Source: Acetobacteraceae bacterium (GTDB lineage Bacteria > Pseudomonadota > Alphaproteobacteria > Acetobacterales > Acetobacteraceae). From it: 7,515 bases of DNA. The notes under the pieces are model-generated. The model saw nothing but the letters and a program-made list of their open reading frames with translations. It searched no databases and had not been told where the DNA came from. The stretch covers positions 1 through 7,515 of the forward strand of contig JANXRT010000513.1 in assembly GCA_025356735.1 (NCBI GenBank). The letters are read 5' to 3'. Below are positions 1-6,048 of the stretch, piece after piece. Numbering within the stretch: position 1 is the stretch's first letter; every line of letters begins with the position of its first letter. A program made the translations under genes and the position numbers.

Positions 1-300
1 CAGCAGCGAGATCCGGGAATCGCGCACCAGGTTGCGCAGCGTGTCGATGCGGTTGTTGCCGCGCCGGTCCGGCAGCTGCACGGTCCGGTGATCGACGACG
101 CGCACGAAGCCCGCGGGATCGCCCCTCGGCGTGCAATCCAGACCCTCGGGTCCGCTTGTCGCCACGACGACGAACGGCGATGCCTCGATGAATTGGCGGT
201 AGTGGTCGGAAATGTGGCCAAGCTCCTTGATCACCGCGGCCCCGGCGGGCTGGCCGTAGATCGCGTCGAGTTCGGCTTCGGTGGTGATGAGGTGCGACAT
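1..300 (-). CDS. PPOX-class FMN-dependent flavoprotein (pyridoxamine 5'-phosphate oxidase family), 3' part outside window
   Basis: On the minus strand an ATG at 300-298 opens a frame with no stop down to base 1, giving the first 100 residues of a protein cut by the window edge. The start is supported by GGAG six nt upstream (plus-strand 307-310). The protein begins MSHLITTEAELDAIYG and then shows a split-barrel flavoprotein N-terminus: a hydrophobic strand FVVVATSG (about residues 43-50), then CTPRGDPAGFV (about 56-66) and LPDRRGNNRIDTLRNL (about 75-90). The order PRGDPAGFV...LPDRRGNNR is what I know from the DR_2398/MSMEG_1061-type subgroup of PPOX proteins, which bind FMN and whose substrates are mostly unknown. 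It is unlikely to be the true PdxH of vitamin B6 synthesis, which has a different N-terminus. The gene is divergent from dcp across a 113-nt spacer. The family call is fairly sure; the substrate is unknown. Confidence 0.85.
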   Translation of the reverse strand, partial: MSHLITTEAELDAIYGQPAGAAVIKELGHISDHYRQFIEASPFVVVATSGPEGLDCTPRGDPAGFVRVVDHRTVQLPDRRGNNRIDTLRNLVRDSRISLL

Positions 301-333
301 CTTTCTCTCCGACCCGTTGACGGCCTGAGACTC

Positions 334-352
334 CGCGTTCGCGACGCGTTCG
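334..352. promoter_or_regulatory. Possible operator: overlapping direct and inverted repeats between divergent PPOX and dcp genes
   Basis: CGCGTTCG occurs at 334-341 and again at 345-352, an 11-nt period of about one helical turn. The same stretch also contains the inverted repeat CGCGT-TCGCG-ACGCG (334-348). It sits in the middle of the 113-nt divergent spacer, 34 nt upstream of the PPOX start codon and 62 nt upstream of the preferred dcp ATG. That is a normal place for a regulator site acting on one or both genes. A TTGACG at 317-322 resembles a plus-strand -35 box, but no convincing -10 lies at the right distance. CpG-rich repeats arise easily in GC-rich DNA, so this is only a candidate. 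Confidence 0.22.
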
Positions 353-413
353 GCAAGGCTTGATTCTGCGCTGCGCCCTTGACGAGTCCATGGCCCGGCG
401 CCACCACAGAGGG

Positions 414-2432
414 ATGAGTGAAAACCCCTTCTTCGAGGCCTGGTCCACCCCGTTCGGGGCGCCGCCGTTCGATCGCATCCGCCCCGAGCATTACGGCCCC
501 GCCTTCGATGCCGGCATGCGCGCCCATCTCGATGAGATCGAGGCGATCGCCGACGATCCGAGGCCGCCCGATTTCGAGAACACGATCGTCGCGATGGAAC
601 GCGCCGGCCGGCTGCTGACCGACGTCGGCAGCGTGTTCTTCAATCTCGCGGCGAGCGAGGGCAGCGAGACGCTGCGTGCGATCGAGCGGGACTACGCGCC
701 GAAACTGGCCGAGCATGGCAGCCGGGTGGCGCTGCATGAGGGCATCTTCGCCCGTGTCGGAAAACTTTACGCCACGCGCGAGGCTTTGAACCTGGAACCT
801 GACCAGCTTCGGCTGCTGGAACGCGCCTATCTCGGGTTCGTGCGCGCCGGCGCGGCGCTGGCGCCCGAGGCCAGGCGGCGCATGGCCGAAATCTCGACGC
901 GGCTCGCCACCCTGCACACGCAGTTCGGCCAGAACGTGCTGCACGACGAGCGCGAATGGTTCTTGCCTCTTGGCCCGGCGGACCTTGCCGGCCTACCGGA
1001 CTTCGTTCGTGCCAGCGCTGCGGATGCGGCGGTCGAGCGTGGCCTGACCGGCCATGTCGTGACCCTGTCGCGCTCGCTGATCGAGCCGTTCCTGACCTTC
1101 TCCAGCCGCCGCGAGCTGCGCCAGGCCGCCCATGCGGCGTGGATTGCCCGTGGCGAGCATCCGGGGCCCCAGGACAACACCCGGCTGATCCCGGAAATCC
1201 TCGCCTTGCGGGCCGAGCGCGCCCATCTGCTCGGTTTTTCCAGCTACGCCGATTTTCGCCTCGCCGACACCATGGCCGCGACCCGGACCGCCGTCGCTGG
1301 CCTTACCGACGAGGTATGGAAGGCCGGGTTGAACCGGGCGCTGGAGGAACGCGACCGGCTGCAGGCCAACGCCCACGCCGATGGCCTGAATGGCAAGTTG
1401 GAAGCCTGGGACTGGCTGCATTATGCCGAGCGCGTGCGTCAGGCCGAGTACGCGATCGACGCCGCCGAAATCAAACCCTACTTCGCTTTCGAGAACATCC
1501 AGCAGGCGGCGTTCGACACCGCCGGCCGGCTGTTCGGTCTCGAATTCGTCGAGCAGGCGGATGTTTCGACGTATCATCCGGATGTCCGCGCCTACGACGT
1601 GCGACAGGATCAAAGACATGTCGGGTTGTTCCTGTCCGATCCGTTCGCGCGCGCCGACAAGCGTTCGGGCGCCTGGATGAGCAGTTTCCGCGACCAGCAG
1701 AACGTCGATGGGCCGGTGACTCCGATCATCGTCAACAACAACAACTTCGCCAAATCTACGCCGGCGCTGCTGAGCTTTGACGACGCCGAGACGCTGTTCC
1801 ACGAGTTCGGCCACGCGCTGCACGGGCTGCTGAGCGCGGTTCGCTATCCTTCGCAGTCGGGCACCTCGGTGCGGCGCGACTTCGTGGAATTTCCCTCGCA
1901 GATCTTCGAGCACTGGATCGCGGCGCCCGAAATTCTGGCGCGCTATGCGAGGCATCACGAGACCGACGAGCCGATCCCGGCGGCGCTGGTCGAACGGCTG
2001 CTGGCGGCGCGCAACTTCAACCAGGGTTTCGCCACGGTGGAATACACCGCCGCCGCGATGCTCGACATGGCGATGCACGCCCATCCCGATCCCGCCGCCA
2101 TGGATGTGGCGGCGTTCGAGCGCAAGACGCTGGCCGCCATCGGCATCCCGTCGGAAATCGGCGTGCGCCACCGCCCTGCTCATTTCCAGCATTTGTTTTC
2201 CGGTGGCGGCTATGCTGCCGGCTACTATTCCTACCTGTGGGCCGAGGTGCTGGAAGCCGACGGATTCGCGGCCTACGAGCAGGCCGGCGACCTGTTCGAC
2301 CCGGCGATCGCTTCGCGTCTGCGCACCCTGCTGGCCTCGGGCGACATGAAGGACCCGATGGAGCTTTATCTTCAGTTTCGCGGCCATCTGCCGCGCACCG
2401 ACGCGCTGCTGCGCCAACGCGGACTGAACTGA
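414..2432 (+). CDS. dcp: M3 family zinc metallopeptidase, peptidyl-dipeptidase Dcp type
   Basis: This is a 672-residue protein, the usual length for Dcp (about 680). Dcp-type enzymes remove dipeptides from the C-terminus of oligopeptides and lack a signal peptide here, so it probably acts on cytoplasmic peptides. The zinc site is complete: HEFGH at residues 463-467, with the third ligand Glu492 in DFVEFPSQIFEHW, the same 29-residue spacing from the first His as in thimet oligopeptidase. The C-terminal substrate-binding signature is present too: HLFSGGGYAAGYYSYLW (593-609), including Tyr600, Tyr604 and Tyr607. Upstream, GAWMSSFRDQQ and PIIVNNNNFAK also fit Dcp. The start is uncertain. I chose ATG 414 because MSENPFFEAWSTPFG matches the usual N-terminus, although the GAGGG before it abuts the ATG. 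ATG 390 and TTG 360 are in frame alternatives with no better ribosome site. It is the first gene of a probable three-gene operon. Oligopeptidase A is the nearest alternative name. Confidence 0.93.
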   Translation: MSENPFFEAWSTPFGAPPFDRIRPEHYGPAFDAGMRAHLDEIEAIADDPRPPDFENTIVAMERAGRLLTDVGSVFFNLAASEGSETLRAIERDYAPKLAEHGSRVALHEGIFARVGKLYATREALNLEPDQLRLLERAYLGFVRAGAALAPEARRRMAEISTRLATLHTQFGQNVLHDEREWFLPLGPADLAGLPDFVRASAADAAVERGLTGHVVTLSRSLIEPFLTFSSRRELRQAAHAAWIARGEHPGPQDNTRLIPEILALRAERAHLLGFSSYADFRLADTMAATRTAVAGLTDEVWKAGLNRALEERDRLQANAHADGLNGKLEAWDWLHYAERVRQAEYAIDAAEIKPYFAFENIQQAAFDTAGRLFGLEFVEQADVSTYHPDVRAYDVRQDQRHVGLFLSDPFARADKRSGAWMSSFRDQQNVDGPVTPIIVNNNNFAKSTPALLSFDDAETLFHEFGHALHGLLSAVRYPSQSGTSVRRDFVEFPSQIFEHWIAAPEILARYARHHETDEPIPAALVERLLAARNFNQGFATVEYTAAAMLDMAMHAHPDPAAMDVAAFERKTLAAIGIPSEIGVRHRPAHFQHLFSGGGYAAGYYSYLWAEVLEADGFAAYEQAGDLFDPAIASRLRTLLASGDMKDPMELYLQFRGHLPRTDALLRQRGLN

Positions 2433-2434
2433 GC

Positions 2435-3166
2435 ATGGACATTGAGAACCCAGGCGCGCTGACGGCGATCGAACGGCCGCTTGGCAGCGACGGCTACGTT
2501 TTCGTCCACGCCGACGAGATGCGCCCAATTCTGGAGCGCGCCGGCCTGGCCGACTGGCAGGGCTTCGCCGCAAGCTGGAACGACCTCGGCCGGGACGGCT
2601 ACATGGCCGATGGCGGACGCTACCGTCAGCGCCGCCACGCCGCCTTCTCGGTCGGCGCGACCATCCGGCGCAAGCCGCACCAGCCGCATTACCAAAGCCG
2701 CGACTACAACGCCCTGAACGGCGGCATCGCGCGGTGGTTCGATCCGGTCACCGACGCGATCGCCGTGCACCCGGCGATGACCGCGATCATTTCGACATGC
2801 GCCGCCTTATTCGACCGAACGACGCCAAAGACGATCCGGCCGCCAAGCTGGCATGTCGAGGTGCACCAGTTCCGCATCGAGCCGGTCGACGGACGCGCCG
2901 GCAAGCCGACGCCCGAGGGCATGCACCGCGATGGCGTCGATTGGGTGCTGGTGCTGCTGGTCAGCCGGCAGAACATCGCCAGTGGAGTGACCAGCATCCA
3001 CGATGCGCAACGCAGGCCGGTTGGTGAGTTCACCCTGACCGAGCCGATGGATGCGGCCTTCGTCGATGATGACCGGGTGTATCACGGCGTCACCGCGATC
3101 GAGCCTGAAAACCCGGACAAGCCGGCGTTCCGCGATGTTTTGGTGGTGACGTTCCGCCACGAATAG
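2435..3166 (+). CDS. 2-oxoglutarate/Fe(II)-dependent dioxygenase, PF10014 type (putative free amino acid hydroxylase)
   Basis: The product is 243 residues, close to the roughly 240 of Bacillus L-isoleucine 4-hydroxylase (IDO), the best known member of this family. The family consumes O2 and 2-oxoglutarate and hydroxylates free amino acids. The iron-binding facial triad is visible: His164-x-Asp166 in GMHRDGVDWV and His217 in VYHGVTAI. Arg233 in FRDVLVVTF near the C-terminus is a likely 2-oxoglutarate ligand. Other family-like stretches are PHYQSRDYNALNGGIARWF and HVEVHQFRI. It starts at ATG 2435, only 2 nt after the dcp stop, with no good Shine-Dalgarno sequence of its own. Translation is therefore probably coupled to dcp, and the frame also stays open far upstream inside dcp without any reason to use it. 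There is no signal peptide, so it is cytoplasmic. The substrate cannot be read from the sequence; amino acid hydroxylation is inferred from the family. Confidence 0.87.
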   Translation: MDIENPGALTAIERPLGSDGYVFVHADEMRPILERAGLADWQGFAASWNDLGRDGYMADGGRYRQRRHAAFSVGATIRRKPHQPHYQSRDYNALNGGIARWFDPVTDAIAVHPAMTAIISTCAALFDRTTPKTIRPPSWHVEVHQFRIEPVDGRAGKPTPEGMHRDGVDWVLVLLVSRQNIASGVTSIHDAQRRPVGEFTLTEPMDAAFVDDDRVYHGVTAIEPENPDKPAFRDVLVVTFRHE

Positions 3167-3176
3167 AAGCTGCTTC

Positions 3177-3181
3177 AAGGA
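3177..3181 (+). promoter_or_regulatory. Ribosome binding site that fixes a TTG start for the PQQ dehydrogenase
   Basis: AAGGA lies 9 nt before TTG 3191, inside the 24-nt gap after the dioxygenase stop. It makes TTG the start of choice. That start also gives a proper signal peptide, which any later start would remove. Confidence 0.6.
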
Positions 3182-3190
3182 AAGACCAAG

Positions 3191-4498
3191 TTGGCATCGA
3201 AGTTTTTGTTGGCTGACGCCTTCATTCTCGCCTTGCTGTCTGGGAATGTGCAAGCCGCTCAGCCCTACGGCGACTGGCGCGACGACCGGCCCGGCGTCAG
3301 CCACCGCGTAGCACCCGAAGATCTCCCGGCGCCGTACTCCACCGCCTCGAAAAGCAACGGCCCGGACCTCGTCGGGCGCCCGGCCGGCGCTTGGCCGTCG
3401 GTGCCGCCGGGCTTCACGGCAAAGCCGTTCGCGACCGGGCTGCAGGTGCCGCGCGTGCTGCGGGTGGCGCCCAACGGCGACATCTTCCTGGCTGAGACTG
3501 GTGCCGACCGCGTGCTCGTGCTGCGCGCCCCAGATGGTGCCGATCGCCCGGCGCAATCCGCCGTGTTCGCCTCGGGCCTGACGCAGCCGTTCGGCATCGC
3601 CTTCTACCCGCCCGGACCCCGCCCGAAATACGTCTATGTCGCCGCCACCGACCGGCTGGTGCGCTATCCCTACGCACCGGGTGCGATGACCGCGCAGGGA
3701 CCGGCGGAGACGATCGTGGCCAACCTGCCGACGGGGGGACATTCGACGCGCGACATCGCGGTGTCGCCCGACGGTGCGCATCTGTTCCTGTCGATCGGCT
3801 CGGCATCCAACATCGCGACCGGCATGCCGCGGCTCGGCGCCGAGGCGTTGCGCGTGCAGGAGGCGGCGCATGGCATCGGCTCGGCCTGGGGCTCCGAGCA
3901 GAACCGCGCCGTGGTGCTGCAGCTCGATCCCGATGGCCGCAACCTGCGCCCGTTTGCCACCGGGCTGCGCAACTGCGTCGGCGAGGCGATCGCGCCCAGC
4001 GGCGAGCTGTGGTGTGCGACCAACGAGCGCGACGGGCTGGGCGACGACCTGCCGCCGGATTACGCGACCAGGGTGCGGGCCGGCGGCTTCTATGGCTGGC
4101 CGTGGTTCTATATCGGCGCCCATCCGGACCCCCGCCACGCCGATGAGCGCCCAGACCTGGCGGAAGCGGTCATCGTGCCTGACGTGTTGCTGGCGCCGCA
4201 TTCGGCCCCGCTCGGCATTGCCTTCTATGACAGCGCCATGTTCCCGGCGGATTACCGCGGCGATGCCTTCGTCACCCTGCACGGCTCCTGGAACCGTGGC
4301 GTGCGGACCGGCTATAAGGTGGTCCGGCTGCGCTTCGCGGGCAGCCGGCCGACCGGCGGCTACGAGGATTTTCTGACCGGGTTCGTGGCCGACGCCGACA
4401 GCGTCTGGGGTCGGCCGGTCGGCGTCGCGGTCGCGCATGATGGCGCGTTGCTAGTCAGCGAGGATGGCGGGGGAACGATCTGGCGGATCTCACACTAG
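3191..4498 (+). CDS. Secreted PQQ-dependent sugar dehydrogenase, sorbosone dehydrogenase family
   Basis: This is a 435-residue soluble beta-propeller quinoprotein of the GSDH/sorbosone dehydrogenase family. Such enzymes oxidise aldoses or sugar aldehydes in the periplasm with PQQ as cofactor and pass electrons to an external acceptor. The N-terminus is a Sec signal peptide: one Lys at residue 4, a hydrophobic stretch to about residue 17, and likely cleavage near NVQA-AQPYG (about residues 22-23). Family motifs follow in order: GLTQPFGIAFYP; GGHSTRDIAVSPDG with His184, matching the catalytic base region of soluble glucose dehydrogenase; GLRN (258-261) with the PQQ-contact Arg/Asn pair; GGFYGWPWFYIG; AFVTLHGSWNR; GYKVVRLRF; and WGRPVGVAV...SEDGGGTIWRI. 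Cys262 and Cys275 could form a disulfide after export. It starts at TTG, with AAGGA 9 nt upstream, 24 nt behind the dioxygenase, and probably shares its transcript. No PQQ synthesis genes are visible here. The exact sugar cannot be told from sequence. Confidence 0.9.
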   Translation: MASKFLLADAFILALLSGNVQAAQPYGDWRDDRPGVSHRVAPEDLPAPYSTASKSNGPDLVGRPAGAWPSVPPGFTAKPFATGLQVPRVLRVAPNGDIFLAETGADRVLVLRAPDGADRPAQSAVFASGLTQPFGIAFYPPGPRPKYVYVAATDRLVRYPYAPGAMTAQGPAETIVANLPTGGHSTRDIAVSPDGAHLFLSIGSASNIATGMPRLGAEALRVQEAAHGIGSAWGSEQNRAVVLQLDPDGRNLRPFATGLRNCVGEAIAPSGELWCATNERDGLGDDLPPDYATRVRAGGFYGWPWFYIGAHPDPRHADERPDLAEAVIVPDVLLAPHSAPLGIAFYDSAMFPADYRGDAFVTLHGSWNRGVRTGYKVVRLRFAGSRPTGGYEDFLTGFVADADSVWGRPVGVAVAHDGALLVSEDGGGTIWRISH

Positions 4499-4504
4499 CG
4501 TTTC

Positions 4505-4565
4505 GCGCCCTTACGGATGCGCTCCGGGGCGCTACCCGGCGGGGTTTGGGGGCAGAGCCCCAACC
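4505..4565. terminator. Convergent intergenic hairpin cluster, probable bidirectional terminator
   Basis: The 76-nt gap between two convergent stops (4498 and 4575) is full of inverted repeats. The clearest is TTGGGG-GCAGAG-CCCCAA (4546-4563), which extends to GG/CC (4543-4544 with 4564-4565) if T4545 is bulged. Before it lie CCGGG-GCGCTA-CCCGG (4524-4539) and a longer GCGCCC (4505-4510) paired with GGGCGC (4527-4532). The last two share bases and cannot form together. There is no T-run on either strand, so this is not a textbook intrinsic terminator, but GC-rich stems of this kind are common at convergent gene ends in GC-rich proteobacteria. Confidence 0.5.
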
Positions 4566-4574
4566 TTCCGGCTT

Positions 4575-5828
4575 CTACACCGCGGCACCGGCACCAATCG
4601 GCAGCGAGCCACCAAACTGCCGCACAGGCGGCCGGCTGTCACGCAGATGGGAGAGATGTCCCGAAATTCGCCTTGCGGCAAAGCCGGCGCCGTAGATGAA
4701 CCGCATGGAGGGGCCGAACGTCGCGGCACTCAGGTAGCCGGCGAAATAGAGACCGCGCACCGAGGCCTCGAACGAGCGGTTAAGCACCGGCGTGCCGTCG
4801 ATCGACCTAAGACCATGTTGCAACGGATCGAGGAACGACAGCAGGCGGGTATCCGAACGGTAGCCGGTCGCGGCGATGACGTGATCGGCGACGAGCTCGA
4901 TGTCGCCGGCGTCCGATGCGACCGAAAGCCTGGCCTCGGCGCCATCGTCCTGAACTTGGCAGAGCCGGCCGGTAAGGATCGGCACCACGCCCTCGACCCG
5001 GTTCTTGGTCCAGCCCGAGCCCGCCGGACCGAAGGCGCTGTAGGCCTTGTCGTGCCGCACCGCCTGCGACAGGTAGCTGAACCCATACGGCATCTCGGAC
5101 CAGAACCAGGTCCGCCACCCGGGGCCCAGGCCGAAGTTCGGACGGCGGATGCGCTGCCATGTGCTGCGCCGGACGTTCGGCTGATCCTCGTTGTCGGGAT
5201 CGTACCAGTGGATCGGCCGGCGGGCGAGCAGAGTCACCCGGGCTCCCGCCTCGTTCAACAGGGCTGCGAGCTCGCAGGCCGACTGGCCTCCGCCGACCAC
5301 GACGACGCGGCGCCCCTGAAACTTCGCGAGGTCGTGATGGGCTGAACTATGCGACAGCAGCGAAGCGGGCAGGCCAGCGAGGATGTCTGGAATGTGCCGC
5401 AATGCGAGCAGCCCGACCGCGACCACCACCTTGCGTGCCGCCAGGCTTTCGCCGGTATCGAGCTTGACGTCGAAGCCATCGCCTTGCCGGGCGACTTCGA
5501 GGATTTCAGCTTCCTCGACCTCGCCGACCTGACGGCGCTGGAACTCGTGGCCGTATTCGACCAGGGTCTGGGCCGGGACCCGATGGCCGATATGCGAGTA
5601 GTCGTTCCGCCCGGTGTCGCGGTAGAACTGCTGCAGCGGATAGCCATCGCCCGGAGAGGCGAAGCTGCTGGCGAAGGCGTCGGATTTGAGGGTCATGCCT
5701 TTGGGCGCATGCTCCTGCCACATCGACATCGGCCTGCCGAACACCCGGCACGGAATGCGGAAGTGGCGCAGGTGGGCTGCAACGGACAGGCCGTAAGGTC
5801 CCGCACCGATCACGACGACTTCAGTCAA
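4575..5828 (-). CDS. FAD/NAD(P)-dependent oxidoreductase (putative flavin monooxygenase)
   Basis: With the preferred start this is a 417-residue two-dinucleotide-binding flavoprotein. The FAD Rossmann motif GAGPYG is at residues 8-13. A second, NAD(P)H-binding Rossmann motif GGGQSACE is at 179-186, followed by ARRPIHWYDPDNEDQ. ATGY is at 320-323, preceded by Asp315, which nearly fits the D-x3-(L/F)-ATGY motif of N-hydroxylating monooxygenases. The strict FxGxxxHxxxW monooxygenase fingerprint is missing; a looser SHSSAH stands before the second Rossmann motif. Near the C-terminus, FGPSMRFIYGAGFAARRI fits a GP-x-MRF subgroup I have seen annotated as FAD-dependent oxidoreductases. The frame is open to TTG 5846, but TTG 5828 is preferred: AGGAGA lies 6 nt before it, the upstream TTG has no ribosome site, and MTEVVVIGAG is a normal start for this fold. 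The gene stands alone. Monooxygenase acting on a small amine, amino acid or heterocycle is possible; the substrate is unknown. Confidence 0.82.
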   Translation of the reverse strand: MTEVVVIGAGPYGLSVAAHLRHFRIPCRVFGRPMSMWQEHAPKGMTLKSDAFASSFASPGDGYPLQQFYRDTGRNDYSHIGHRVPAQTLVEYGHEFQRRQVGEVEEAEILEVARQGDGFDVKLDTGESLAARKVVVAVGLLALRHIPDILAGLPASLLSHSSAHHDLAKFQGRRVVVVGGGQSACELAALLNEAGARVTLLARRPIHWYDPDNEDQPNVRRSTWQRIRRPNFGLGPGWRTWFWSEMPYGFSYLSQAVRHDKAYSAFGPAGSGWTKNRVEGVVPILTGRLCQVQDDGAEARLSVASDAGDIELVADHVIAATGYRSDTRLLSFLDPLQHGLRSIDGTPVLNRSFEASVRGLYFAGYLSAATFGPSMRFIYGAGFAARRISGHLSHLRDSRPPVRQFGGSLPIGAGAAV

Positions 5829-5834
5829 CGGAGT

Positions 5835-5840
5835 TCTCCT
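5835..5840 (-). promoter_or_regulatory. Ribosome binding site that decides the oxidoreductase start (TTG 5828)
   Basis: On the minus strand AGGAGA is followed by the 6-nt spacer ACTCCG and then TTG at 5828-5826. If translation began at the longer frame's TTG (5846-5844), this Shine-Dalgarno sequence would be coding sequence and the upstream TTG would have none. Confidence 0.65.
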
Positions 5841-5997
5841 GGTCAAGACGCGGCTTCAATCACGGTCGGCGGTGTCCTGTTCCAGGATCATTCTTCGAAC
5901 CTTAACCTATATTAGTCTGCGAATTCAGGCAGGGAATTGAGCCAAACGATCCAGGTTTGATCCGGTTCGGAGCCGCTACCACAGAACTGCAACCTGA

Positions 5998-6015
5998 CTG
6001 TCATGGTACCGTCAT
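5998..6015 (+). promoter_or_regulatory. Pho box (predicted PhoB binding site) upstream of the exported phosphoesterase
   Basis: The sequence is CTGTCAT-GGTA-CCGTCAT: two direct 7-nt half-sites separated by 4 nt, an 11-nt period. The first matches the PhoB half-site CTGTCAT at 7 of 7 positions and the second at 6 of 7. A weaker third half-site, CTGCAAC (5987-5993), sits one more 11-nt step upstream. The spacer GGTA is less AT-rich than in the E. coli consensus. The box ends 57 nt before ATG 6073 and 10 nt before a possible -10 (TATCGC, 6026-6031), the geometry expected where PhoB replaces a -35 element. Downstream is a periplasm-directed phosphoesterase, a typical Pho regulon member. PhoB control is inferred, not shown. 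Confidence 0.68.
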
Positions 6016-6018
6016 CCA

Positions 6019-6048
6019 CATCTGGTATCGCACCATCTGCTATCGCAG
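6019..6048 (+). repeat. 15-nt tandem direct repeat, two copies, overlapping the candidate -10 region
   Basis: CATCTGGTATCGCAC (6019-6033) is followed directly by CATCTGCTATCGCAG (6034-6048), identical at 13 of 15 positions. The two differing positions (7 and 15) are complementary to each other within each copy: GGT-ATCGC-ACC in the first and GCT-ATCGC-AGC in the second. Each copy carries TATCGC, so the duplication offers two possible -10 elements (6026-6031 and 6041-6046), the first of them 10 nt after the Pho box. The copies end 11 nt before GGAGG. The stretch is open in the phosphoesterase frame back to a stop at 5995, but the ribosome site argues that it is not translated. Confidence 0.6.

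Noticed and set aside
360..413. N-terminal extension of dcp from TTG 360 or ATG 390
   Set aside because: The extra residues (MARRHHRG and before) do not look like a signal peptide or a Dcp N-terminus, and neither start has a convincing ribosome site. The start at 414 is still not certain.
993..2573. Minus-strand open frame (526 codons) antisense to dcp
   Set aside because: It has low-complexity Arg/Gly/Gln-rich translation, no motif, and lies opposite a complete metallopeptidase.
3166..3176. GAAGC-T-GCTTC after the dioxygenase stop as a terminator
   Set aside because: A one-base loop cannot form a hairpin, there is no T-run, and a ribosome site follows at once, so read-through into the dehydrogenase is more likely.
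2807..4438. Long minus-strand open frame (543 codons) antisense to the dioxygenase and PQQ dehydrogenase genes
   Set aside because: It is a mirror frame of GC-rich coding DNA: the product is rich in Arg, Gly, Ala and His without recognisable domains, while both plus-strand genes have full family motifs.
4464..5345. Plus-strand open frame (293 codons) overlapping the dehydrogenase end and opposite the oxidoreductase
   Set aside because: It has no ribosome site or domain, and it would run through the convergent terminator region and against a well-supported minus-strand gene.
5885..5913. Sigma-70 promoter for the phosphoesterase using TATATT at 5908-5913
   Set aside because: No -35 match lies 16-18 nt upstream, and it would give a leader of about 150 nt. 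The Pho box with a -10 near 6026 is a better placed promoter.
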